Positions 43,077 through 50,846 of a stretch of 64,000 bases of DNA are shown one piece after another. Each line of letters begins with the position of its first letter. Within the stretch, counting starts at the first letter, position 1. The translations under genes and the position numbers were made by a program. This stretch comes from Selenomonas sputigena ATCC 35185 (GTDB lineage Bacteria; Bacillota; Negativicutes; Selenomonadales; Selenomonadaceae), in contig NC_015437.1 of NCBI RefSeq assembly GCF_000208405.1, positions 2,504,362 through 2,568,361 of the forward strand. The letters are read 5' to 3'. A model generated the notes under the pieces. The model was not told where the DNA came from. It saw nothing but the letters and a program-made list of their open reading frames with translations, and made no database searches.

Positions 43077-44324
43077 ATGAAGAAGAACTCACCGGCGAAC
43101 GATATTTCCGCCATCCTGCAGGAAACGACCATTGCCGGCGTATATGAGGCGGCACGCACCCTGGACGGCGTGACGAAGAAAACGCAGCTCCTCGACAGCC
43201 CCTTCTTTTCCGCATTGAGCCAAAACGACGTCTATCTGAAGCCCGAGAATCTTCAGAACACCGGCTCATTCAAGGTGCGCGGCGCCTACAACAAGATCGC
43301 TCATCTGACGGATGAGGAACGCGCCAAGGGCGTCATCACCTCGTCCGCCGGCAACCACGCGCAGGGCGTCGCGCTCGCCGCCCAGCGACTTGGCGTCAAA
43401 GCCGTCATCTGTATGCCCGCCACGACGCCTCTTCTCAAGGTCGAGGCGACGCGCTCCTACGGCGCTGAAGTCGTGCTCGCGGGCGACACCTTCGACGACG
43501 CCTACAGGCGCTCACTCGAATTGCAGGCGGAAAAGGGCTATGTCTACGTCCATCCGTTCAACGACCGCGACGTGCTCTTGGGGCAGGGAACGACGGCGCT
43601 CGAAATCATCGACGAACTCAAGGACGTAGACGCCATCCTCGTGCCCATCGGCGGCGGCGGCTTCGCCTCGGGTGTAGCTTTCGCGACGAAATCCGTGCGC
43701 CCCGAGGTCAAAGTCATCGGCGTCGAGCCTATGGGCGCCGCCTGCATGGCCGCCTCCTTCAGCCGAGGGCACGTCTCGACGCTGCCTTCTGTCGAGACGG
43801 TCGCCGACGGATGCGCCGTGAAGACGCCGGGCGATCTGACCTTCGCCTTCTGCCGCAAGTATCTCGACGACATCATCACCGTCTCCGAGATGGAGATCAT
43901 GAGCGCCCTGCTCTTTCTCATCGAGAAGCACAAGCTCATCGCCGAAGGCGCGGGCGTCCTCTCGCTCGCGGCGCTCACACGGCTGCCCTTCCAAGGCAAG
44001 AAGGTCGTGTCCATCCTCTCGGGCGGCAACATCGACATCTCGACCATATCGGCACTCATCAGCAAGTCCCTCATCGCGCGTGGCCGCATCTTCTGCTTCG
44101 CCGTGCAGCTGCCCGACAAGCCCGGCCAGCTTCTCAAGGTGGCGGAAATCGTCGCGCGTGAGCACGCCAATGTCATCAAACTCGTCCACAACCAGGCGAG
44201 CGTCACCGACAGCTTCCAGCAGGTGCAGCTCGAAGTCACCGTGGAGACGCACAACCGCGAGCATATCGAAAGACTGACCGCCGCCTTGGAAAAAGAAGGT
44301 CTGTCCGTCACAAAGATCTATTGA
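43077..44324 (+). CDS. ilvA: threonine ammonia-lyase (threonine dehydratase) with ACT domain
   Basis: This 415-residue fold-type II PLP enzyme converts threonine to 2-oxobutanoate. The PLP lysine lies in TGSFKVRGAYN, and the phosphate loop is VPIGGGGFASG. A single C-terminal ACT domain (residues about 335-412, FAVQLPDKPGQLLKVAEIV) suggests allosteric control. Length and single ACT match the IlvA/TdcB-like form of many Firmicutes. AGGAGGAATCCC precedes the ATG. Whether it serves isoleucine synthesis or catabolism is not shown by neighbours. Confidence 0.93.
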   Translation: MKKNSPANDISAILQETTIAGVYEAARTLDGVTKKTQLLDSPFFSALSQNDVYLKPENLQNTGSFKVRGAYNKIAHLTDEERAKGVITSSAGNHAQGVALAAQRLGVKAVICMPATTPLLKVEATRSYGAEVVLAGDTFDDAYRRSLELQAEKGYVYVHPFNDRDVLLGQGTTALEIIDELKDVDAILVPIGGGGFASGVAFATKSVRPEVKVIGVEPMGAACMAASFSRGHVSTLPSVETVADGCAVKTPGDLTFAFCRKYLDDIITVSEMEIMSALLFLIEKHKLIAEGAGVLSLAALTRLPFQGKKVVSILSGGNIDISTISALISKSLIARGRIFCFAVQLPDKPGQLLKVAEIVAREHANVIKLVHNQASVTDSFQQVQLEVTVETHNREHIERLTAALEKEGLSVTKIY

Positions 44325-44361
44325 CGCAGCTCCTTGAAAAACTTTCCTTTCTACGAAAACA

Positions 44362-44386
44362 CGGACATTTGTGCATGTAGCTTATG
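44362..44386 (+). repeat. remnant of a repeat arm (R9)
   Basis: GGACATTTGTGCATGTAGCTTATG matches the outer arm GGACGTTTGTGCGTGTAGTTTATG with three changes. The remainder of the unit is absent. Confidence 0.5.
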
Positions 44387-44402
44387 AAGGAGACTTTTCC
44401 TT

Positions 44403-45152
44403 ATGGAAAATTACCTTGCGGCGCTCGCGACCCATACAGGCCCCCTGCTTGCCATCTTTTTCGCCGCCTTCCTGCAGGCGATCACGGGCTTCGGACTCGT
44501 CATCGTGGCGGCGCCCCTCTTGATGTTCTTCTACGATCCGAAGATCGTCGTGCCCGTCATGCTGCTTCTCGCATGCTCAGGCAACACCGTGCAGGCCTAT
44601 TTGATGCGAAAGAAGGCGAACCTTCCTCTGATCGGTCACCTCGCGATCGGTGTCTTGCTCGGCATCCCCATCGGTTTTTTCGTCTTCGACTATGTATCGA
44701 GCGACACCCTGAAGGTCTGGATCAGCACCGTCGTCTTCCTCTCGCTCCTCATCATGCAGATCTCGCATCGTCACATCCCGGAATCAAGGCGCAACACGAT
44801 CATCACGGGCATGTGCTCGGGCTTCTCCTCCATGACGACGGGCATGGCGGGACCGCCGTTCCTCATCTACCTCGCCTACACGAAAATGAGCGCCGAAACC
44901 TTCCGCGCCACATGCTTCGTCTTCTTCCTTTGCTGCAACTCGACGTCGCTCATCGGCTACCTGATCGGCGGACACCCGCTGACGGCTGCCGTCCACGAGT
45001 TCGTCTACCTCCTTCCCGCCCTCGCCGCAGGACTTTCCCTCGGGCACGCGCTCGCGCGCTTTATCCCCACGAGCCTCTTGCGTCGCTTGATCTTCTTCGT
45101 CCTCTATGCCACTTGCATTTACACGATCTGGAGCGTCGTATCGAAGGGATAG
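44403..45152 (+). CDS. TauE/SafE-family membrane transporter
   Basis: This 249-residue inner-membrane protein has about eight hydrophobic segments. Family motifs are FFAAFLQAITGFGLVIVAAPLL near the N-terminus and GFSSMTTGMAGPPFLIYL in the second half. Members export sulfite, sulfoacetate or other small organic anions. GAAGGAG precedes the ATG. It ends at a bidirectional terminator and may be co-transcribed with the threonine dehydratase 78 bases upstream. Confidence 0.9.
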   Translation: MENYLAALATHTGPLLAIFFAAFLQAITGFGLVIVAAPLLMFFYDPKIVVPVMLLLACSGNTVQAYLMRKKANLPLIGHLAIGVLLGIPIGFFVFDYVSSDTLKVWISTVVFLSLLIMQISHRHIPESRRNTIITGMCSGFSSMTTGMAGPPFLIYLAYTKMSAETFRATCFVFFLCCNSTSLIGYLIGGHPLTAAVHEFVYLLPALAAGLSLGHALARFIPTSLLRRLIFFVLYATCIYTIWSVVSKG

Positions 45153-45158
45153 CCAAAC

Positions 45159-45192
45159 AAAAAAGAGCCGAGCTTTGACTCGACTCTTTTTT
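45159..45192. terminator. bidirectional terminator
   Basis: AAAAAAGAGCCGAG pairs with CTCGACTCTTTTTTT; it lies between the converging TauE/SafE and superoxide reductase genes. Confidence 0.9.
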
Positions 45193-45209
45193 TGTTTACA
45201 GCTCAGAAA

Positions 45210-45596
45210 TCAGAGTTCCGCCTTCCAAAGACCGTGCAAATTGCAGTACTCGTAAACCGCGACCGGCTCATCTCCCTCAGCGAGGAAGAACACCGCCTCG
45301 GGCTTGTCCTCGGGCGTCAGATGACAGATCTGCGCTCCCTTCTTCGTCTCAAGGTGAATCCACGAGATCAGATGCTCAGGCGTCATCGGATGCGCGACCG
45401 AACCGACGACGACCGTGACCTTGCGCGCCGCCTTGTCGTACGTCGCTACGGGCACATGCTTCTCCTGCGCCGCATCCGTCGTGTTCGCCTTCAGTTCCTT
45501 CAGATCCTCGCCGCAGCAAGACAGCTTGCCGCCGCCATCATGAATCAGACCGACGATGTCTCCCGACTCCTTGCAAATGAAAAACCTCTTTGCCAC
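45210..45596 (-). CDS. dfx: desulfoferrodoxin-type superoxide reductase with altered centre I
   Basis: This 128-residue enzyme reduces superoxide to peroxide in anaerobes. The catalytic centre II is complete: His in EKHVPV, two His in AHPMTPEHLISWI, and Cys/His in YCNLHGLWK. The N-terminal desulforedoxin domain, which normally binds iron by CxxC plus CC, reads FICKES...LSCCGED. The second cysteine is replaced by serine, so centre I is probably absent or changed. The start is a GTG behind GAAGGAGGAG, with TACAAT upstream as a likely -10 box. Confidence 0.93.
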   Translation of the reverse strand: MAKRFFICKESGDIVGLIHDGGGKLSCCGEDLKELKANTTDAAQEKHVPVATYDKAARKVTVVVGSVAHPMTPEHLISWIHLETKKGAQICHLTPEDKPEAVFFLAEGDEPVAVYEYCNLHGLWKAEL

Positions 45597-45675
45597 AATA
45601 TCTCCTCCTTCAAGATAAAAAATCCTGTTTATATTGTAGCATATCTCATCTTCTACGGCTATATTTTTCTTGCAT

Positions 45676-46035
45676 TCACAATTCCTTGTATCCAGGCGGT
45701 ACTGGTGCGACGATGCTCACGAAGATGAAATCTTCCTCGCCCGTATTGCGCAGGCCGTGACACGTTCCCTTCCCCGTGATGATGAGGTCGCCTTTCTCGA
45801 CGGGAACCTCCTTGCCAAGCTCCGGAAAGAATATACCCTTCCCCTGGATACAGACCCAGAAGTCATCACCAGCCGGATGCTCATGCGCCTTGACCTCCTG
45901 TCCAGGCTTCACAAGCCAGACCGAACCGCTCGTCGAATCCGTTGTATAGAAGACCGTCTTTGTCGCCTTGTCGCCTGCCTTCGCCACCTCGTGAATCTTC
46001 CAATGGCGCGTAGAAAAATCCTTGGTTACTTCCAT
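45676..46035 (-). CDS. small cupin-domain protein
   Basis: This 119-residue protein is a single beta-barrel with the two cupin motifs visible: G-x5-HEH-x-x-GDDFWVCIQGKG and GDLIITGKGTCHGLRN. Together these give three or four metal-binding His/Glu residues. It may be a metal-binding sensor or enzyme for a small molecule. GGAGGTTCGG lies just before the ATG. It follows the superoxide reductase upstream on the same strand, but 79 bases separate them. Confidence 0.88.
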   Translation of the reverse strand: MEVTKDFSTRHWKIHEVAKAGDKATKTVFYTTDSTSGSVWLVKPGQEVKAHEHPAGDDFWVCIQGKGIFFPELGKEVPVEKGDLIITGKGTCHGLRNTGEEDFIFVSIVAPVPPGYKEL

Positions 46036-46141
46036 CCTTTCCGAACCTCCTCTTTCTGCTTAAATAATCCTTCTATGTTTGGTATCGCTACAGATATAAA
46101 CTGTCTTGATACCAAAATGAATATACTCACTGCAATACCCT

Positions 46142-47119
46142 TTACAGATACGGCGCCGGATTCACAGGCTCACCGTGGATGCGGACTTCATAATGCACAT
46201 GTGGCCCTGTAGAAAATCCCGTGCTGCCCATATAGGCGATAATCTGACCGCGTCGCACATGCTGACCTGTGCGCACGACGATGGATTGTGCGTGTCCGTA
46301 ACGCGTCATGATACCATTCCCATGATCGATGTCAACCTTATTGCCATAGCCGCCAGCATTCCAGCCGGCGTCTGTCACCACGCCATCGGCTGTCGCTACG
46401 ATCGGCGTGCCGAAGTCGTTGGCGATGTCGATACCTGGATGGAAATCCGAACCATTCCAACGCAGGCCAAAGGGTGAACTGACCTCGCCGCGTGCAGGCC
46501 AGATGGAAGGAATCGTGACGGAGACACCAGTCAAGGCATAGGGCGTATTGCCATAAGGCAGAAGCGCGGCCATTTCCTGCTGCTGCGCCTCCAAAACCTG
46601 CTTGAGCTGCTGCAGGCTGGCGCGGCGAACAGCCACGCGTTTCTCGATATTTTCAAGCGCCGCATCGACATTTTCCGCCTGCAGCTTTGTAATTGGTCCG
46701 CCCTGCCCGTCCTGTGCCCCTGCTGCAGCATCCGCTCCATCTGCAGGCGCTCCCGCCGTATCGGGAGCGGCAACTGTCCCCGACATGCGACGCAAGTCGT
46801 TTTCCATCTGCGTCAATTCATCCAATTCCTGCTGCAGGCCATCCGCTTTCTTCGAAAGCTGCAAAAGCTGCTCCTGCTGCATATTGCTGATCTGACGCAT
46901 CTTTTCCAATTCGGTGTCATCGCTCTTGACAAAAAATGTCGTATAAAGCGAATAGGAAAGCGTCACACAGGAAATCAGCAAAACGACGAAGAAAGAGATG
47001 ATACCAATCTTCGCCATCTTTGCAGAAAGATGTATCGTATGAATGGTATCAGAAACATCGGGCACAATCTTGATGGTGAACCCATTTTCCTTATGCAAAA
47101 GCCCATCTCCAAACTGCAC
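46142..47119 (-). CDS. M23-family metallopeptidase with membrane anchor and coiled coil
   Basis: A 325-residue type II membrane protein from the GTG at 47119. One membrane segment is at about residues 36-60, then a coiled coil (rich in Gln/Leu/Glu) broken by an Ala/Gly/Asp linker. A C-terminal LytM/M23 domain has the zinc ligands in FHPGIDIAND and GPHVHYEV. Such proteins cut or regulate peptidoglycan cross-links in the periplasm. The GTG follows GAGGGG at good spacing. An ATG at 47137 gives six more residues but has no ribosome site, and longer starts run into repeat R8. Confidence 0.88.
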   Translation of the reverse strand: MQFGDGLLHKENGFTIKIVPDVSDTIHTIHLSAKMAKIGIISFFVVLLISCVTLSYSLYTTFFVKSDDTELEKMRQISNMQQEQLLQLSKKADGLQQELDELTQMENDLRRMSGTVAAPDTAGAPADGADAAAGAQDGQGGPITKLQAENVDAALENIEKRVAVRRASLQQLKQVLEAQQQEMAALLPYGNTPYALTGVSVTIPSIWPARGEVSSPFGLRWNGSDFHPGIDIANDFGTPIVATADGVVTDAGWNAGGYGNKVDIDHGNGIMTRYGHAQSIVVRTGQHVRRGQIIAYMGSTGFSTGPHVHYEVRIHGEPVNPAPYL

Positions 47120-47144
47120 GGAAGACCCCTCTTCCATTGAACAA

Positions 47145-47421
47145 ACTACACGCACAAACGTCCACTTTGTGGACATTGTGCGCCGCCCTTACATGAAAGA
47201 ACCAATCAGTCTGCGCCCTCTGGGCTTGACTTCTTGGACTTTCATGGTAAACTTTCAGGACATATGTTCAGCCGTCATGCGAAGCGGCATGCGTTGCTTC
47301 ACACCCGTTTCCTGCGACAGTTTCATCAAGGCGGCACGCTGTACATATGTCCTCACGCCTTACAGAAGCCTAGCCGATCGGTCTGCGCCTTCAGCTTGAC
47401 CTCTTGGGGCTTCATGGTAAA
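47145..47421 (-). repeat. intergenic repeats R8a (short arm) and R8b (long arm), adjacent
   Basis: R8a (47145-47251) has the arm GTCCAC-TTT-GTGGAC and the common half. R8b (47250-47421) carries the long arm (AGGACATATGTTCAGCC ... GCTGTACATATGTCCT) and its own common half. The two variant types lie head to tail in the 300-base gap upstream of the M23 gene; R8a abuts its start. Confidence 0.88.
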
Positions 47422-47441
47422 ACTTCCATTCTGCGCTATCG

Positions 47442-47963
47442 CTACTCCGGCCGCACGCTCATCGCCTTTTCGAGCGCTTCCGCCTCCTCACGCGTGAGCT
47501 TGTAACTCGAGCGTCCCGCCTCGATGGGCTTGACGTAGCTGCGCGAGTCCTCACGAGCGAAGATACTGGAAAAAATCACGCCGTTGTTGTGCGAATCCAA
47601 CATGGCAACGGCATAGCTGAGATCGCTTCCCATATCGGCAAAAGCGCTGAAACGCACGATACCAATGCGTGTCGTAGCCGTCTGCAGCAGCGCATCCAAG
47701 CGCCTGTTTTCCTCCTTGAGTTTTCGGCTTTGCTCAGCGACGCCCTTCATTTCCTTGATATGCGCGAGCAGCATACTTTCCAGATTCGCACCCTCGACCC
47801 CCCGCATCATCGCCTGATAGCGGCTCTTCATGCGCGATACGCTGTAAACCTGATAAATAGCCAAGACCAAAAGTACAATGACCAAAACCAAAAGAAAAAT
47901 CACCAGGAACGTCTCATTGTTGCCCAAGAGTTCCGCCAGTTGTTTTGTATTCATCCCAATCAT
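47442..47963 (-). CDS. DUF4446-family membrane protein
   Basis: This 173-residue protein has one N-terminal membrane segment (residues about 17-40, rich in Leu/Val/Ile) and a soluble C-terminal domain (RFSAFADMGSDLSYAVAMLDSHNNGVIFSSI). This is typical of the DUF4446 family found next to parAB in Firmicutes. AGAGGAG lies very close to this ATG; the ATG three codons later (47954) has a longer spacing and is an equally possible start. Function unknown; the conserved position beside parB suggests a link with the origin region or cell envelope. Confidence 0.88.
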   Translation of the reverse strand: MIGMNTKQLAELLGNNETFLVIFLLVLVIVLLVLAIYQVYSVSRMKSRYQAMMRGVEGANLESMLLAHIKEMKGVAEQSRKLKEENRRLDALLQTATTRIGIVRFSAFADMGSDLSYAVAMLDSHNNGVIFSSIFAREDSRSYVKPIEAGRSSYKLTREEAEALEKAMSVRPE

Positions 47964-48038
47964 TTCTCCTCTATCCGCACGGAGAGGCTGCACGTCTCTC
48001 CCATCGTTTCTGCAGCTTTTGCCATGCCAAACAAAAGA

Positions 48039-48054
48039 TGTTTCACGTGAAACA
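48039..48054. promoter_or_regulatory. parS site 1
   Basis: TGTTTCACGTGAAACA, the perfect 16-base parS palindrome bound by ParB, just before the DUF4446 gene and after the parB stop. Confidence 0.97.
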
Positions 48055-48061
48055 TGATGCA

Positions 48062-49195
48062 TCAGACCGTGAATCTTTCTCCTGCAGAAAACTGACGCAA
48101 GGCCGCTTTCTTGTCCTCCAGCAGCCGGCTCTTCTTCTCCAACAACGAATCAAGGATGCGATTCAAGTCTTCTTCCGAGGAAAAATCGATCTCTATGCGA
48201 TTCTTCTTGCCTCGCGAACGAATGCGCACCTGCGTGCCAAAAAACATCTTGAGCTTGTCTTCCGCTTCCTGCAGGAAGATCTTTTCTGTCTCCTCAGGCG
48301 ACTCTGCTTCCTTCGCTTCGGCTGTCTCTTCCGCATTTTTCTGCAGACGCTTCACAAGCTCTTCGGCCTGACGTGCCGAACATTCGCGCGCCATAATGAT
48401 GTCTGCCGCCTCTCGCTGCAACGCAGCGTCTGTCAGGACGACGAGCGGCCTTGCCTGCCCCATGCTCAAACTGCCGTTTGCCAAGTATTCCTGCACATGT
48501 GCATCGAGCTTCAAGAGGCGCATCATATTCGTAATATGGGAACGGCTTCTTCCCACGCGCTCCGCCAAAGCTTCCTGTGTAAGCCCGAAATTCTGCAAAA
48601 GATTCCGGTAGGCGTTGGCCTCTTCAATCGCATTGAGATCCTCGCGCTGCAAATTTTCAATCAGCGCAATCTCCGTACTTGCCGCATCGCTCAAAGGACG
48701 GACAAGAGCCGGCACCGTTTCAAGACCGGCCAGTCTTGAAGCGCGAAAGCGACGCTCGCCCGCAACAAGCTCATATCCCTTTCCTGCCGGAAGCTGTCGC
48801 ACGAGAATCGGCTGCAGCACGCCATGCTGCACGATGGATTCCTTCAACTCATCCAGAGCGCTCTCATCAAACTCATGACGAGGTTGATACCGATTGGCTT
48901 GTATCTCGTGCAATGGAATTTGCTGCACAGCGATACCATTCATTTCTTTTGGTATCACATCAATCGCTTCATCATCTTCTATGGCAACTTGACTCGCTCC
49001 CTCGTTTCCTTGTGGATTCGAGTTTTCTGCGCTTTCTTTTTCCGCTTCCTGAGGAGCTTCCATGCGCTTCTTTTCCTCAGCATTGGTATCAGATAATTGC
49101 GGAGATTCTTTCTGCGATACTTCGGGCGTTTTCAATTCTGTGGGAAAGAGTGCACCAAGCCCCTTGCCCAATGCCTGATGCTTCCTAGCTGTCAC
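48062..49195 (-). CDS. parB: chromosome-partitioning protein ParB
   Basis: This 377-residue protein has a long, acidic N-terminal segment (residues about 20-85) after MTARKHQALGKGLGALFP. The CTP-binding ParB domain follows with NRYQPRHEFDESAL and GERRFRASR, then a helix-turn-helix (LTQEALAERVGRSRSHITN) and a C-terminal dimer domain. It loads on parS and spreads to organise the origin with ParA. The N-terminal linker is longer than in Bacillus Spo0J. The start overlaps the parA stop by 11 bases. Confidence 0.97.
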   Translation of the reverse strand: MTARKHQALGKGLGALFPTELKTPEVSQKESPQLSDTNAEEKKRMEAPQEAEKESAENSNPQGNEGASQVAIEDDEAIDVIPKEMNGIAVQQIPLHEIQANRYQPRHEFDESALDELKESIVQHGVLQPILVRQLPAGKGYELVAGERRFRASRLAGLETVPALVRPLSDAASTEIALIENLQREDLNAIEEANAYRNLLQNFGLTQEALAERVGRSRSHITNMMRLLKLDAHVQEYLANGSLSMGQARPLVVLTDAALQREAADIIMARECSARQAEELVKRLQKNAEETAEAKEAESPEETEKIFLQEAEDKLKMFFGTQVRIRSRGKKNRIEIDFSSEEDLNRILDSLLEKKSRLLEDKKAALRQFSAGERFTV

Positions 49196-49946
49196 GCTCT
49201 ATGACCTCCTTTGCCAGATCCATATAGACGATGGCTCCCTTGCAGTTTCTGTCATAGGCAATGACGGGCTGCCCATAGGACGGCGCCTCGCTCAAGCGCA
49301 CGGTGCGCGGTATGACCGTCCGATACACCTTGCTGCCGAAATGCGTGCGCACCTCCTCAGCGACCTGAACCGAAAGATTGGTTCTTGAATCGAACATCGT
49401 CAGAAGAACGCCCTCGACTTCCAAGGCAGGATTCAGATTGGTCTGAACCAATGTCATCGTATTCATCAGCTGTGCCAAGCCCTCCAGAGCATAAAATTCG
49501 CATTGGATCGGCATCAAAACGGTATCTGCTGCTGTCAAGGCATTGAGCGTCAAGAGCCCCAAGGAAGGCGGGCAGTCGATCAAAATGAAGTCATACTGAT
49601 CGCGTACGGCATCGACCGATCGCTTCAGACGATTCTCGCGTGAGATGGCAGCAACAAGCTCGATCTCCGCCCCCGCCAGTTCGATATTGGCCGGAAGAAG
49701 ATCGACCTCGTAACCCGTATGAAGAACTGCCTTCTCTATAGCAAGGTTGTCAATCAAGACTTGATAGATGGTTATCGTTAAATCCGATTTATTGATACCA
49801 AATCCGCTCGTCGCATTGCCCTGCGGATCGGAGTCAATGAGCAGTACACGTTTGCCGAGCATGGCAAGACCGGCGCTCAAGTTTACCGATGTCGTCGTCT
49901 TTCCTACGCCGCCCTTTTGATTGGCGACTGCTATGATTTTCGCCAC
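49185..49946 (-). CDS. parA: chromosome-partitioning ATPase ParA (Soj)
   Basis: This 253-residue protein carries the deviant Walker A motif KGGVGKTT at residues 10-17 and DCPPSLGLLTLNAL. It forms ATP-dependent dimers on DNA and moves ParB-bound origins. The start is the GTG at 49946, which has GGAGG eight bases upstream and gives the family N-terminus AKIIAVANQKGG. An ATG five codons earlier is the alternative. Confidence 0.97.
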   Translation of the reverse strand: MAKIIAVANQKGGVGKTTTSVNLSAGLAMLGKRVLLIDSDPQGNATSGFGINKSDLTITIYQVLIDNLAIEKAVLHTGYEVDLLPANIELAGAEIELVAAISRENRLKRSVDAVRDQYDFILIDCPPSLGLLTLNALTAADTVLMPIQCEFYALEGLAQLMNTMTLVQTNLNPALEVEGVLLTMFDSRTNLSVQVAEEVRTHFGSKVYRTVIPRTVRLSEAPSYGQPVIAYDRNCKGAIVYMDLAKEVIERDS

Positions 49947-50032
49947 ATTCTTTTCCTCCATAAGCTTTTCTTTTCCTATTATAGCATGATATACTGATGG
50001 GGGGAAGTATTCTGCCCCATGAATAACTTCGA

Positions 50033-50048
50033 TGTTTCACGTGAAACA
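50033..50048. promoter_or_regulatory. parS site 2
   Basis: TGTTTCACGTGAAACA between divergent parA and the MetH activation gene; it may also affect both promoters when ParB spreads. Confidence 0.97.
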
Positions 50049-50070
50049 TTGGCTAGGAAGAAGGAATCTT

Positions 50071-50763
50071 ATGCCCGTTTACAATAGCGTTTTGCTTGAT
50101 ATTGATGCAAAGGAAACGCGTCGCTATGCAGGATTGAACAAGGCCAAGGATTTCGATGAAAAACTCATCGAAGAAGCCTGCTTGGAAGCGCGTCTTCTTG
50201 CCGAACCGCGCGGTATATGGCAGATGTATGACTATGATGCAGCCACACAGACGGTACTCGCCGATCCGCCCTTCACCATGAAAGGGAAGCTCATCGGCAA
50301 GCATCTCGCCAAAGCACAGAAGGTCATCGTACTGTCGGCGAGCGTCGGTGATGCCATCGAGGAGCATGTGACGAAATACTTCGCCGATGGACGCTACGCC
50401 TACTCCGTCATTCTTGATGCCGCCGCCACGGCAGCTGTCGAGCAGGTAGCCGACGCGATGGAAAAAGCCATCGAGCCAAAGGTTGCGAAGGAAGGCTATA
50501 CGATGCGCTGGCGTTTCAGCCCCGGCTACGGCGATTGGCCGCTCGATCAGCAGCCCGAAATGGTACGTCTCGCCGAAAGTGAGAAAATCGGCGTACACCT
50601 CAGCGACGCCTCCATGCTCGTACCGCGCAAATCCATCACTGCCATCATCGGCCTCGTACCGCAGCAAAAAGAGAAGGAAGCGCATACGCCGAACGGCTGC
50701 GCTGCCTGCGATAAATTCGACTGCCCTTCGAGAAAAGTTCCTGTCGGCGAAAGCAAGAACTGA
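50071..50763 (+). CDS. methionine synthase activation-domain protein
   Basis: This 230-residue protein corresponds to the C-terminal AdoMet-binding reactivation domain of MetH made as a separate chain. Visible motifs are RWRFSPGYGDWPLDQQ and MLVPRKSITAIIG, which bind AdoMet, and a C-terminal CAACDKFDCPSR. It should re-methylate oxidised cobalamin on the MetH encoded downstream. GGAAGAAGGAATC precedes the ATG; the longer frame begins inside parS site 2 and is unlikely. Confidence 0.9.
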   Translation: MPVYNSVLLDIDAKETRRYAGLNKAKDFDEKLIEEACLEARLLAEPRGIWQMYDYDAATQTVLADPPFTMKGKLIGKHLAKAQKVIVLSASVGDAIEEHVTKYFADGRYAYSVILDAAATAAVEQVADAMEKAIEPKVAKEGYTMRWRFSPGYGDWPLDQQPEMVRLAESEKIGVHLSDASMLVPRKSITAIIGLVPQQKEKEAHTPNGCAACDKFDCPSRKVPVGESKN

Positions 50764-50846
50764 AGCATATAGCAGGGACAACATCTTATTGATACCAAAC
50801 ATTAAACAGGGCGAAAACCTATGATACCAAACTAAGGAGGATATTG

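Noticed and set aside
47120..47176. Longer N-terminus for the M23 peptidase beginning inside repeat R8a
   Set aside because: The extra residues come from the repeat arm; there is no Shine-Dalgarno for that start.
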